This document shows positions 1-11,703 of a stretch of DNA of 64,000 nt, piece after piece; within the stretch, counting starts at the first letter, position 1; every line of letters begins with the position of its first letter. The position numbers and the translations under genes are program-made. The notes under the pieces were generated by a model, which worked only from the letters and a program-made list of their open reading frames with translations, was not told where the DNA came from and made no database searches. Location: NCBI RefSeq assembly GCF_037325665.1, contig NC_090255.1, positions 26,085,125 to 26,149,124 on the forward strand, read 5' to 3'. Source of the stretch: Littorina saxatilis (lineage: Eukaryota; Mollusca; Gastropoda; Littorinimorpha; Littorinidae).

Positions 1-73
1 TGCTGGCAGCCAATTTTGTTCCGGTATTTTCTTGTTTTAACCGGTAAAATACCGGTCATTAACGCCAATACTG
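1..73. mobile_element. right end of a hAT-like MITE (partial, cut by the window edge)
   Basis: Matches the right third of the copy at 45603-45848, ending ACCGG...TAACGCCAATACTG, the family's terminal repeat. Confidence 0.7.
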
Positions 74-420
74 TATCTACCCTTCATTTTGAATAGTGAA
101 ACAATTTTCTATTTAAAAATATAATAAAATGATAAAACAAAAGAATATATATGGAAGACGAAGACTGATGGTTCATAAATTATAACTTAATTATAAGAAT
201 GAATAGTTAATTGCTATAAAAAAATTGATCTGCTCACATTAAACTTGTGTACCTTAGCCGCCTGCAAGGACATTTTTGTTAATCATAATGTCAAAATGAA
301 ACAGTACACAAGAAAAGAAAAAGAAAACAAGGAGAATAGAACAAACAAAGCAAAATGTGCAAGCAACTTTAGTGGCATAAGGTTTTTCCCTTTTTTAAAA
401 GATTTCAAAATACATGTATA
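74..420. other. AT-rich intergenic sequence
   Basis: No gene or repeat recognised. Confidence 0.5.
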
Positions 421-740
421 AGGCCCCCCCCAAAAAAAAAGTGTGGTTAAGGTAACATAGTATCAAGCCAAAAAAATAGGGGAGGAAGGTAGGCAATCAC
501 TTTTTTTTTTTTACTTTTTTTTCTAATGTATACAAATTAAACCTACTTGACAGGGAAATAAGTGTGCGACTATGGATATTTTTTTGAACAATTTTGAACT
601 TACCTTTAAAAAAAAACTGCACTCGTTTTCTTTTTTTCATCTTTTTGTGTAGACAAATGTAATAAAAAGTTATAGGGTCGGCCCCTAAAAATAGGGTAGG
701 TCGGGTTACCGTAACCACACCTATTTTTGTTTTTAGGCCT
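421..740. mobile_element. MITE, GGTTACGGTAAC terminal-repeat family, copy 1
   Basis: Terminal inverted repeats of about 35 bp: left AGGCC..GTGTGGTTAAGGTAAC, right GTTACCGTAACCACAC..TTTTAGGCCT. About 320 bp with no coding capacity. Related copies at 1106-1390 and 54323-54649. Confidence 0.82.
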
Positions 741-1032
741 AAGGTTTCTGTTTGTTTGTTTGTTTGATCGTTTGTTTGTCTGTTTGTTTTGAGAAAATTG
801 TCTGCTGGTCAGACAGATATATCTAGCAGTCAGTTTTAGATGAACCTAGATCTACAACATTCAGTGTTTTAGTAATTTGCCCTTGCTCTGCGGTATCTAC
901 AGTTGTGTTTCCTGGTGTACATAACAGTAATTGTTCGTAGCTAACTTTGTGCCTGTTGTTAATTTGAGTGGGCTATTGGTGTTGACTGTAGTGTGAGAGA
1001 ATCGTGATATATATATGTACGTCTGAACTCTT

Positions 1033-1464
1033 AGGAAAACTTGTTGACGGTATTTTAGTTAGCCACTTCATTCGTCTGTTTTTTAAAGACTCTCGCTGAT
1101 ATCTTAGGCCAAAAAAAAAAATAGGTGTGGTTACGGTAACATAGCCAAAAAAAATAGGGTAGGCAATCACTTTTTTTTTCTTTTCTTTTTTTTCTAATGT
1201 GTACAAATTAAACCTACTTGACAGGGAAATAAGTGTGCGACTCGGGCGATTTCGCTTTCATTGCGTTTTCTGCACTCGGTTGGGGTTTTTTTGTTGTTTT
1301 TTTGAGAAATGTAATAAAAAGTTATAGGGTCGGCCCCTAAAAATGGGTAGGTCGGGTTACCGTAACCACACGTATTTTTTTTTTAGGCCTAAGGAAAACT
1401 TGTTGACGGTATTTTAGTTAGCCACTTCATTCGTCTGTTTTTGAAGGACTCTGGCTGATATCTT
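1033..1464. mobile_element. MITE copy 2 (1106-1390) between 73-bp direct repeats
   Basis: Same family as 421-740. The flanks 1033-1105 and 1392-1464 are near-identical 73-bp direct repeats (AGGAAAACTTGTTGACGG to GATATCTT), far longer than a usual target duplication. Confidence 0.85.
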
Positions 1465-1836
1465 ATTTATTTGTGTGTGTCTGCCTGCACATTGCTTTTA
1501 AGTGATCTCCTGTGTATGTGAAGAGCAGTTCTGTTCAACGAATTGATATCACTGGTCCCTTCCTGACCTTGTTTTGGCCATCTACTTTTTTGTGTGTCTT
1601 TTTTGTGTGTGCTTGGCCAGTCTTGTTTTCCCTGAGAGAAAGAACATTTTGAAAAACATCTTGGAAAAAACCCTTCAGTTTCTGGCCTGACACAGAATAT
1701 CTGGTGGCCATTGTAGTTCCAGTTGTCATTTAACATGTCTAATTTCCATTCTGCTTCTGTGAAGTAAAAGTTTGGTGTTCTGTTCTGTCTAATTATACTA
1801 GGAAGGCTTATGCACTACATGTATTAGGGGAACTTT

Positions 1837-1859
1837 GGGGGGGGGGGGGGGGGGGGGGG
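1837..1859 (+). repeat. G23 homopolymer
   Basis: Uninterrupted G run; length may be an assembly estimate. Confidence 0.9.
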
Positions 1860-1966
1860 CTTAAAGTACTTGCAGACAAAACTGAAAGCACAGAAGACTT
1901 GATCTGAGTGTTGCTTTAAGTGCATGCAACATTCATTGTTAATTGTTGCTTTAAAGTGTATTTATT

Positions 1967-2100
1967 CTTCTTCTTTTGCGTTCGTGGGCTGCAACCCCCA
2001 TGTACTCCCATAGACACAAGTGGGCTTTGATGATTATGGCTGTTTTTTCCCCAAGCTTTTAGGCAGTCCTACTTCAGTTGTGGGGGGGATAAAGTGGTTT
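1967..2100 (-). mobile_element. AGA-tail SINE, 3' fragment
   Basis: Reverse complement ends cccacgaacgcaaaagaag, as in the copies at 14218 and 51110; only the tail is left. Confidence 0.5.
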
Positions 2101-2602
2101 CAAAAGCCTTTGGTCACGATTCCTTGGACAATGGGACACATTTCCTGTGATATTGTCTCCACATTTTAGAAATTCTGTTTACAGTGAAAAGAATGTTCCT
2201 CCATTCTCCGTTCCATGTTTGACACTTACTTCACTTCACTGCTAAGTAAGAATTTTTTATGATAGTACAAAAAATCTTTTCTACACCTCCGGGACAACCT
2301 GTGTCTGGCCTGTCTAAAAACACCTCCGTGTGAGGGGTTTTGCTGCCAGTGCGGTGAAGATAAAGAGGGAACATTTTCTCTGCCCGCGTGGCAGCAAGCA
2401 GGATGTCTCTGAACTGTCTAGCTCATTTTCTTTTCATTTTTTTTCATTTTTGTTTTATTCTTCTCAATCAGTTTCCCTTTGGCATACCTGCTAAGCTTTG
2501 TGACTGTCAGTTGACCAAAACAGCTAGAGCTTAAAAAGCTACTCGCGTTGATGGTTTAATCAAAATGTTTATGTTACCTAGTATCTTAATGTGTTGTTTG
2601 CT
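2101..2602. other. intergenic, nothing recognised
   Basis: No coding or repeat signal identified. Confidence 0.4.
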
Positions 2603-3041
2603 TGTGTTAGCAGGGGCTCATATCCATGAGAGGTGGCATAGGACAAATGTCCTGGACAATGAAAAAGTGATAGGACATTTGTCCTGAACAAAAATAAATC
2701 AATAGGAAATTTTTTTCCGCAACAAAACGTAAATTAAAACGTTAAAAAACGCGAATGGGGGCAACTGTCAACCGGCTTGGAGCATTCAGAGTTGCGACCC
2801 TTGGAAGCTCTTCTCTATAAAAAGCACATAAAGTTTCCCCAAGTTTCGTCTGCTTGGAGAGACACATCGCTTCGCAAAACATCGATAAAATAGCAAATCA
2901 AACTGCTGTAAATTGGAAAGTACTGACAATGTCCGGATCAAATGACAATGACCACTTTGTGACAAAAACAATAGGACATTTGGAAAAAATATCCGTGTAT
3001 GTTCGATGTTCGACGTGGATGTAAGCCCCTAGCTGTGTTAG
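2603..3041. mobile_element. hAT-type MITE with 8-bp target duplication
   Basis: TGTGTTAG occurs at 2603-2610 and 3034-3041. Between them the ends are CAGGGGCTCATATCC and, reversed, AGGGGCTTACATCC. No ORF; it is a non-autonomous element. Confidence 0.8.
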
Positions 3042-3655
3042 GGCTCTTGATATTCACTGATTCTCAGTATTGAAATGCTAAAGAGGGATAAGAAATTTGC
3101 AAGCCCTTTCCATTTTCTGAATGGTAGTCATGACAGATATATATATATAAATCCCAAGAAGTTCTATATTTTATATGTTCAACAGTCAGGTTTTTTCATA
3201 AAATAAAAAGGAATCTTGAAAACTGACTGTTTTTATGTGTGAATGTCCATTTTTGAATTATCGTCAATAAGAAAACTGTCCTCCCTCTAATATGGTAAAT
3301 GTTACATGCTTGTGTATGTTCAGGCAGACACTAAATTTGTAAATTACTTTCTAGGCAAATCTTCCTGTGTTTCAGCAATATATTTAATTTTGGTGCGCCC
3401 TATCGACCCTCCCGCAGTGGGGCACTGCGGTTATGAAATTAAAGGCCCCTCCTGTTTTTGGAACCGCAGGAGCTTTCTAGTTTGCTGTTAGGTAGATTTT
3501 TGGTTCCTCTTTCCTGTCATGCTCTCTTTTTCTTCATGAATTCTTTTCTTTTTTCTGCCTTCTTGCTCATTCACCTGTATTTTTTCCAAAAATCTCTTCT
3601 CTTACCGCTTGTCTTGCGATTCATGTATAGTTTAATCTGTTAGTGTTCTGATGTA
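3042..3655. other. intergenic, nothing recognised
   Basis: AT-rich sequence without recognisable genes. Confidence 0.4.
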
Positions 3656-3659
3656 AGCC

Positions 3660-3897
3660 CAGCAGTAGATAGGTTAAGCCTATTTTAACGTACTGGAAAC
3701 TGGTAATCTTCCAGTAGGTATTAATTTAGTTTTACTAAAGCCTGCTGGGACACAAGTAATGGGTTAGTGCATTTGTAAACAGGAATTAATCGCTTGACAA
3801 GTGGCCCCCTTCATCCCCCCCTTCCTCGTCCTGATATGGCTCTGCGTAGTCGGCTGGACGTTAAGCAACAAATAAACAAACAAACAAACAAACCTAT
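3660..3897 (+). mobile_element. SINE 3' portion with GACGTTAAGCAACAAATAAA tail
   Basis: Shares body blocks (GTACTGGAAAC, TGACAAGTGGC) with the family at 56087-56466 and ends with the common tail GATATGGC..CGTAGTCGGCTGGACGTTAAGC and (AAAC)n. Confidence 0.7.
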
Positions 3898-4309
3898 CGA
3901 CCCCCTGCGCCCAATGGGTGACTGGATTACAATTTTGTTTAAAAAGAAGGGGGTGCGCCTTATGCGCTGTAGCGCCTTGTAACCCGGAAAGTACGGTAGT
4001 TTGTTTTTTTACTGTTACTGATAAGTGATGTGTTCTGGTTCTCTTTTTTTCCTCAATATTGCGTGGTCAACAGTGGTTGTCCCGGTTTGTGCATGACTTA
4101 ATTTCAGTTGGAGTTTATCAAACGGTTTTCCTTTCATAGAGTGCAGTTGAAATGTCTACCAAAAACCTTTAACTTCATCAGAGGTCAAGGTTTGGTTTGA
4201 TTGTGGATGAAAAATTGAAGTAATGAACCACTTGAATGAACTGAATAAATTATCTCAAAACATGAAAACTGTTTAAAAAATTGTGTTTTATCTGTATAAT
4301 GTTGCTCAG

Positions 4310-4333
4310 TGTGTGTCTGTGTGTGTGTGTGTC

Positions 4334-4366
<33 letters not shown>

Positions 4367-4440
4367 CTGTATGTATGTGTGTGTGTCTGTCTGTGTGTGT
4401 GTGTGGATCTGTTTGCTGTGTGCATTTGTGTGTGTGTTGA
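4310..4440 (+). repeat. (TG)n microsatellite, interrupted
   Basis: TG dinucleotides with TCTG and TATG variants. Open frames across it on both strands are low-complexity. Confidence 0.95.
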
Positions 4441-4811
4441 AAAGCATCACAAAAATGACACTTTGAGGTTTTAAAAAACCCACCTTTTGTAAAGTGCATA
4501 CTGTACTACTGTCATATGAAATGATAAATGAGAATAGGACAGAGGTAAGATATCAAGATGACATTCATTCTTTTTATTCTTCTTCAGAAGGGGTACGATT
4601 ATTTTATCATCATCAAATAAAGGGACACCATCCAGTCTAGCACAACATGTCCAAGGATGGGTGGTTTCCCTTGGCAATGAAAGTTTGCCAAATGTACAGA
4701 TCCAACCGTCGCTCGATCATTGTTTACTCCTGAATAGTTGTAGTAAGGAGACTGTAGGGATGATGGAGTTAATAATGATCGACCGGCGCTTTGGTACAAG
4801 CTCCTGTGGGT

Positions 4812-4895
4812 CCAACCACAGGCGGAAGGTATCGTTCACTGGACCACTACTTTCATAGAAAGTGAATGATACCTTCCCGCCTGTGGTCCAAGCAG
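4812..4895. repeat. inverted repeat with about 28-bp arms
   Basis: ACCACAGGCGG(G)AAGGTATC is followed about 40 bp later by its reverse complement; a possible MITE core or hairpin. Confidence 0.75.
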
Positions 4896-4974
4896 AACTA
4901 AAATAATCCAATTTTCATGGACAGTTGATTAATAATCTCCTGCCTTATTAACACTTTCCCTGAGGATAATAACA

Positions 4975-5205
4975 GAAAATCAGCAGTATGTACACCACTA
5001 AATGGGTGGCAAACGTTACAGTACACGGGTCAACTTTAAGTGCAGACCGCCCGGCAGAGACGGTAGCCATGTCCCATCCCCGTACGCGTGTCACCACAGT
5101 GGCACGTAAAAGACCTCGGTCATTCTGCCATAAGTGCAGATGGCTGATACCATCTAAACACGCATACACTTACGTATCTCATCAAAAGCTGTGAGGGTGT
5201 AAAAT
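4975..5205 (+). mobile_element. SINE body fragment (family of 29495-29842)
   Basis: Shares CCGTGTCACmACAGTgGCAC, AAAGACCTCGGTC and AGTGCAG blocks with 29495-29842 (reverse) and 41440-41640. Confidence 0.6.
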
Positions 5206-5209
5206 TCGA

Positions 5210-5735
5210 ATTATCATATTACCCATATCTAGTCCTTAAGAGGGGAAATATTTAGCCTGTAGGACATGAAGCATTTTCTATTCAGTTTCTGAAGGTTTTA
5301 GTCCGAGAGGCTGCAACTTTCTGAAAGACCAGGATTTTTGACAAGATTTAAATTACCGACAGTTTGGACTAAGGAATGTACGTTTTAAGGAACCTGCTAC
5401 TGTACCTTTTACTGGGATATGCCTCAAATGTGAATAGGTTGTAAAGGAATGACAAACACTGAATCAGTCTCACATTACCCACTGGCTCTTAGAGACAAGA
5501 AACAACAATTCACAAAAACACGAACATGAAAATGAATCCAAAATGTAATATTCGAGTGTCTGGTAAACGCACTATACTTAAAAAAAAAACCACAGTAAAC
5601 AACTGAAAGTTTGCAAACCAAAGTTGCATCATCTCCAGGAACAGACAGAACATGAACTTGGAGTAGCCTACACCTTTTTCGCCGCTGTAAACACAGTTTG
5701 CTGACGGAAAAAAAAGGTGAGGAAGGTGAGCCTTA
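5210..5735. other. intergenic, nothing recognised
   Basis: No supported feature. Confidence 0.4.
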
Positions 5736-5736
5736 C

Positions 5737-5737
<1 letters not shown>

Positions 5738-5830
<93 letters not shown>

Positions 5831-5851
5831 GTGTGTGTGCCAGTGTGTCAC

Positions 5852-5889
<38 letters not shown>

Positions 5890-5975
5890 TGTGTGTGTGT
5901 GCGTGTGCGTGCGTGCGTGCGTGCATACGCACGCGTGCCGCCTGCGTGCGCTCCGGTGTGTGTGTATGTGATTGC

Positions 5976-6010
<35 letters not shown>

Positions 6011-6109
6011 GGTGTGTGTGTGTGCGTGTGAGCGTGTGTGTGTGTGTGTGTGTATGCGTGCGTGCGTGAGTGTGTGTGTGTTTGTGTGTGCGTATGTGTG
6101 CCGCGTGAG

Positions 6110-6143
<34 letters not shown>

Positions 6144-6235
6144 CGTGCGTACATGCGCGCGCGTCAGTACCGCGTGCATGCACGAGTGTGTGTGAGTGTG
6201 TGTGTGTGTGCGTGTGCGTGTTTGTGTGTCACTAA
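5738..6235 (+). repeat. compound microsatellite (CTGT)n-(CT)n-(TG)n
   Basis: Three adjoining tracts with CGTG interruptions; long reading frames here are compositional artefacts. Confidence 0.97.
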
Positions 6236-6439
6236 CTTGAAAATTAATTCGTCGATTTATCTTTTCACTCGTCAGGCTGCTGTTGTTTGGTATGTGATAG
6301 AACGGAGAGATGGCCTCAAGTTAGCCTTTGTAAAAGCCTGGCCAGACTTCAAGTTGAAAGGGTGCGCCGCGGAACACCGAAAGGAGTGTGCCTTTACCGT
6401 GCTGAACAAAGAGGCGTAGCCAACACACACAACAACAAA

Positions 6440-7108
6440 CAAGTCGCGTAAGGCGAAAATACAACATTTAGTCAAGTAGCTGTCGAACTCACAGAATGAA
6501 ACTGAACGCAATGCCATTTTTCAGCAAGACCGTAGGCCTATACTCGTAGCATCGTCAGTCCACCGCTCATGGCAAAGGCAGTGGAATTGACAAGAAGAGC
6601 GGGGTAGTAGTTGCGCTAAGAAGGATAGCACGCTTTTCTGTACCTCTTTTAACTTTCTGAGCGTGTTTTTAATCCAAACATATCATATTTGCCGTCACCC
6701 CTCCCATAGGGTGACGTATTTCACAACTTCCTGTGTTACACAAACTCTGTGATGACCAATTTTGCCTTCACTCCTCCCATAGCGTGACGGATTTCACAAC
6801 TTTCTACAGATGAACAATGTTGCCTCCACCCCTCCCATAGGGTGACGGATGTCACAACTTCCTGTGTACACAAACTGATGACGTATTTCACAACAAAATG
6901 GCGCTGCCCATGGTCAACCTCGAAACTATCCGTATAGAATGGGGGCGTCCTCGCCCCCATAATAAAGATCGGTCCAGTAGTTTAGTCTGAATCGCTCTAC
7001 ACACACACACACACAGACACACACACACACGCACATACACCACGACCCTCGTCTCGATTCCCCCCTCTACGTTAAAACATTTAGTCAAAACTTGACTAAA
7101 TGTAAAAA
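6440..7108 (+). mobile_element. family B element, variant copy with internal 60-70 bp repeats
   Basis: Starts CAAGTCGCGTAAGGCG and ends CTTGACTAAATGTAAAA, as at 17251-18120, but the middle is replaced by three copies of a unit containing CTCCCATAGGGTGACG (near 6702, 6772 and 6829). Confidence 0.85.
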
Positions 7109-7208
7109 CCCAAACACCACACACAAAACCCGCAGCTTTGGGGCTCCGTGGTCCCCCTTGTTCCGGGTCTGAAAATGTTTCTGGATTGCGGTCACACGTT
7201 TTATGTCA

Positions 7209-7380
7209 TTACATTTAGTCAAGTTTTGACTAAATGTTTTAACGTAGAGGGGGGAATCGAGACGAGGGTCGTGGTGTATGTGCGTGTGTGTGTCTGTCTG
7301 TGTCTGTCTGTCTGTCTGTGTGTGTGTGTAGAGCGATTGTGTAGAGTGTGTGTATTATTTTCGCCTTACGCGACTTGTTT
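7209..7380 (-). mobile_element. family B element, short inverted copy
   Basis: Only the two ends and the (TG)n segment remain (about 170 bp), opposite in orientation to the copy 100 bp upstream. Confidence 0.85.
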
Positions 7381-7504
7381 TATGTTCTTTGTAAACAAGG
7401 ATACTGATATTATGGCACTTGAATGCACTAGTCAGACCATATAGTGAGGGGGTAAGGTCTCTGTGACACGGGTTGACTTGCCATCCGCGGGAATGATAAC
7501 GTGT

Positions 7505-7715
7505 TTGTGTTGTGTCCCAGTGTGTGCAGTGTGTGTGTGTGTCAGTGTGTGTGCGTGTCTGTGTGTGTTGCGCGCGCGCGAGTGTCACTGTGTGTGTCAG
7601 TGTGTGTGTGTGTGTGCGTGTCTGTAGTGTGTTGCGCGCGCGCGAGTGTGTGTATGTGTGTGTGTGTGTGTGTGTGTGTAAGCGTGCGTGCGTGCGTGCA
7701 TGTGTGTGTGTTTGA
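7505..7715 (+). repeat. (TG)n/(CG)n microsatellite
   Basis: TG repeat with two GCGCGCGCGA blocks. Confidence 0.95.
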
Positions 7716-7749
7716 GGATGAAAGTCGCTTGTTCATTCAATGATTCCCA

Positions 7750-8330
7750 GTACGATTCTCTTAGGCGTCAGGACACTGGTTCCGCATGGCTCTCACCTAA
7801 TCGTGTGTCGTCTTTATTCAGAGCGCTTTTATCCCTTTGTTTCTTAGTTCTTGTAGGGTTGTTATTTTTGTTATTTTTTGTTGTTGACATATACCACTTG
7901 TCAGTTACTCAAAAATGCGTAACTTTACGTTTTTATTGGAGAAGACTTCCTAGTCTACGCGGGAGTGGAATGATCGAGGAATCTGTTATGCCCCGGAACA
8001 GAACCTTTGTGTAACACACTCAATGCAATGTCAACTCAACTTCCTCATTGAAACGTTCACGCTGGCCCTTTTATTTTTGTTTAAAGGCATTGTCGTTCCG
8101 TTAGAACAGCACTGCTCACCTTTAATCAGAATTGGCCAGGCCGGCTAGCACTGTCACGTGGCATGGTACGAGGCCAGTCCTCCGCTTGGGCACGTACCAA
8201 AAATCAACAGCCACCCTAGATGCTTTCTGTGCAGAGAAGGATCTAAAAATAGAATTAAATAAAAACCGTTTCTTAATCTGCGAAATTAATTCATTCAAAA
8301 AATTGGATCATGCAGAGGGAGTAGTCAAGA
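7750..8330. other. intergenic, nothing recognised
   Basis: No supported gene. Confidence 0.4.
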
Positions 8331-8334
8331 TGTT

Positions 8335-8985
8335 GATACAGTGGAACCTGACCAAAGGGACCGACCAAAAGTGACTGACTGACTATTAGGGTTTAACGTC
8401 CTCTTAGACCAACCGGTCTATATTGGGACATGTATTGGTAATACGTTGAAGATAATTATAGTGTGATACTTTGATTCGAACAAGCCCGCTGTGGCTGTCT
8501 TCTTCGACACACCAGCATTGGGTTTGTCTCGTCAAAGTATCGAAATACGATCATGATAATCAGAGACGAGAGATGATGCAGATGATAATCGGAGACGAGA
8601 GATGATGCATGCGTGTCTTCGTGTTTTCCAAGCCCTGAGACTTTCGCTGTGAACGTGGAATCTTTTTCGTGCGCATGTGTGCACACGGGGGTGTTCGGAC
8701 ACCGAAGAGAGTCTGCACAAAGTTGACTCCGAGAAATAAATCTCTCGCCGAACGTGGGGATCGAACCCACGCTGATAGCGACTAACTCGCTACAAAGCCA
8801 GCGCGCTACCAACTGAGCTACGTCCCCGCCCGACCAAGAGTGGTCAATACAGGCTTATGTTTCTAATGAAAAGGTGAAATGTATGAGGGGGGGGGGGGGG
8901 GTAGCCAGGGATCCTTTGGGTTGGTCGTTCTGGGCAGGTGGTCGTTACCAAGAGGTGGTCGCCAGTGCAGGTTGGACTGATTTTT
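8335..8985. mobile_element. MITE (ACAGTGGAACCTG type) split by later insertions
   Basis: Left end near 8339 (CAGTGGAACCTGACC) and right end near 8975 (GCAGGTTGGACTGA); the intact relative at 60330-60455 is about 125 bp. The gap holds a SINE on the minus strand. Confidence 0.6.
8560..8828 (-). mobile_element. tRNA-headed SINE (tRNA-like part 8745-8828)
   Basis: The minus strand begins GGGGACGTAGCTCAGTTGGT, an A box, and carries GGTTCGATCCC, a B box. A SINE body follows, so this is not a free tRNA gene. Related copy at 60874-61905. Confidence 0.78.
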
Positions 8986-9102
8986 AATGTGGCCCAGTCA
9001 ATGGAGGAATGGTTTTATTTCTGGACAAATCTGAGATACTGAGCAAAACAGTTTTGATGGGAAAGATTGAGCCTTTAAACGGTTCTAATCATGCAATATC
9101 GC

Positions 9103-9438
9103 ATTAAAGGCATGCTCCTTCTCAGATCTGACCAAGCTTTTATACGGAATGAGATATCCCTCCACTTGCTCACATACCAAATATGAACCGCCTGGGGTCT
9201 CTCTGGGCACACTGGGATTGTTGTAATGAATTAATTATGTAAATACAACCAAATGATTTTTAAGAAATTATTTCAACCAAACACTTCTCAGCGTGCACAG
9301 AGAGCACCCAGGGCCAGGCTGCTTATTTTTAGTAAGTGACCAAGTGGAAGGATGGTCTTATCCCTTATCACAGCATGGCCAGATCTCATATGGTGAGTCT
9401 AAATAATGTTTTCCCGAAAAGGGGTGTTCCTTTAAGGA
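9103..9438. mobile_element. MITE with TTAAAGG ends
   Basis: The left arm (AAAGGCATGCTCCTTCTC, AGATCTGACCA) is complemented by the right end (TGGCCAGATCTCATATGG ... GGTGTTCCTTTAA). TTAA at both ends suggests a TTAA-targeting superfamily. Confidence 0.65.
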
Positions 9439-9439
9439 A

Positions 9440-10560
9440 AAGGTGTATTGAGGAGTCATAATTTTGTTGGGGGAAAATAGAAAAGTGTGTGCACTGAGTG
9501 ATACACAGCACAACATACCGGATTTAACTCAGTGGGGGTGTGTCTGCCTCAATCAGGCATTGGATAGCCATAACGTATACCCAGTAAGTTAAAACCATTG
9601 TTGCGTACATGTGTGGGTATATGCCAGCTAAATTGGTCACATCAGATTAGAAAGAGGTGACACTGGTTTGGATTAAACTGAGGGACACCATCTGGCCAGA
9701 GGAGACAGCTACAAAAGAAGCTATACGGCCCCAGAGAGGACTTGGAGAGGACAGCACGTTTCGCCCTGCAGTCAGGACTGACGATCTAGCTAGCAGCGAA
9801 CGTCAAAAAGAAGAAGAAAGATTAAACAGAACTGAATAATGACTTGGCCAGTACAGTTCAGTAAAAATAACGTTGTACTGGTTTTGATCATACGGCTTGA
9901 TCGCAATCGTCATGATACACAGTAGGTAAACTAAACGAATGTGTAAATAGAGCTATAGCCTCTTAAAAGAAATTGCACAACCACCAAAGAGTCTTCAACG
10001 ACACGGGGCCATGGGCTGCTTTTTTCTATGAAAGGTGAGTAGATTTATTTTCTCCACTCTATATCAGTGGATCCACATCCCGTGAAATTGGAGGTAAAAT
10101 ACCGCCTAGTGGGGCCAACATTCACCATTCGTGGGGTACCATCCAGAGATTCGCCCAGAACAGACAGGAGTGGAGATCCTCAGTTCGTTGCTGGCCTACA
10201 TGCCAACCGGCATAACGGGAAGTAAGGGAGTTTGCCAAAATTCACATTACAGTAGCCGAGTCAAGAGGTACTCAACACGTACAAGTACAAGATTAATCCA
10301 GGAAGTATAAAAACGTACAGTATTGTGTTCATGAGGGTTGGGGTTTGTATACTGGGTTTGGCTGCATTTGACAGCTTGTTGTTGTATAAGACAAGTTTAT
10401 TTTTCTACTACATATTTTAAAATTGGTTGTCACAATCAAGCGACCAGCTTTTGTGGATTGCTTTCCTGTTGTCGTGCAGGTAATACCGGCTTACAAAAGA
10501 CATAGTGTGATCCCTGGCTATCTATCTCTTATTGAAAAAGTTATTGATCATAGGTTATAA
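9440..10560. other. intergenic upstream of the GPCR
   Basis: No gene recognised; a non-coding GPCR first exon could lie here. Confidence 0.3.
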
Positions 10561-10565
10561 CCTAA

Positions 10566-10573
10566 GTGTGTGT

Positions 10574-10609
<36 letters not shown>

Positions 10610-10658
10610 TGTGGTGTGTATGTGTGTGTGTGTGTGTGTTTTATCTGGAGAGAGAGAG

Positions 10659-10704
<46 letters not shown>

Positions 10705-10752
10705 TGTGTGGTTTGTGTGTGTGTGTTGGTGTATGTGTGTGTGTTGTGTGTG

Positions 10753-10830
<78 letters not shown>
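10566..10830 (+). repeat. (TG)n microsatellite with a GAGAGA interruption
   Basis: Long TG tract about 400 bp upstream of the GPCR start. Confidence 0.97.
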
Positions 10831-10832
<2 letters not shown>

Positions 10833-11152
10833 CTGAGAAAAAAACACGTTTTAAATATAGAATCATTAAATGTTTTAGTCTACTCAAACAGGTACGTCTC
10901 GAATCAACAGTAAAGCACATACCACAGGCCGAGACACTAGATGGTGGGATTGGGTGACGTGGGGGCGGGGGCAATGTATTTTCGACATTTGTTTCTTTTT
11001 AACCACATAAAATATGTATGCAACGTTAACGCCAATTAGTAAAGTCTTCATTTTATATATGTCTCTCTGTCAAGTTGATTCTGTACGACAGTCTTATTCT
11101 TTCAGATTAGCTTCTTGTACTCAATGATTCACATTATCTGAATTATTTTCAG

Positions 11153-11232
11153 GCAAGCGTACGTCTTCACGCAACTGACGGTCATTAGCAGAAAGAATCC
11201 TCCTTCATTTTTGTCAACGATCTACACAAACA
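11153..11232 (+). other. probable 5'UTR part of the GPCR coding exon
   Basis: A pyrimidine-rich stretch ending in AG at 11151-11152 looks like a 3' splice site, implying an upstream non-coding exon that I cannot place. Confidence 0.4.
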
Positions 11233-11703
11233 ATGACGAACTGCACCACTTCTGATGTCGTCATGACTGTGAACCAGAATACCTCTCCTCGAATGGCCGA
11301 ACCACTAAGCACACTGTCAAACACACCGACCAACAGAGAAAATGGATCTGACGATGACATAGACGAGTTTCTAAATCAGAAAAACCTTGAGTTCGTCTCC
11401 TCTTTGGCGCCCACCCTTACGTACCTGACTTTTCTGATGGTAGCGGGTCTGGTGGGTAACACCCTCGTCTTCGTCGTGTACTACCGGAGGTTCAAACCCA
11501 GCGAGACCCGCGTATACATCCTGGCCATGGCTGTCAGCGACTTCCTCACCAACGTGCTGGCCATCCCCCTGCAGATCGTGGAGATCCGCTTCAATGCCAC
11601 CTTCTACGTCACGTGGGGCTGCAAGGCCATCAGGTCAGGTAGCACTGTCCTCGTCTTCTTCACGGCGGTCATCCTGGTCGCTGTGGCCTTGGATCGCCAG
11701 AAG
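11233..11703 (+). CDS. GPCR exon 1 (aa 1-157)
   Basis: Starts at the ATG at 11233 and ends AAG|gtgacc. It encodes the N-terminus to the cytoplasmic end of TM3. The frame stays open past the donor to 12045, so intron retention would give a 270-aa product with only three TM segments and a repeated tail. Confidence 0.88.

Noticed and set aside
8745-8828. Functional tRNA gene on the minus strand
   Set aside because: A- and B-box regions are good, but SINE body follows directly and the cloverleaf cannot be completed cleanly; the same reasoning applies to the heads at 29842, 33028, 37963, 38358, 60874 and 62074.
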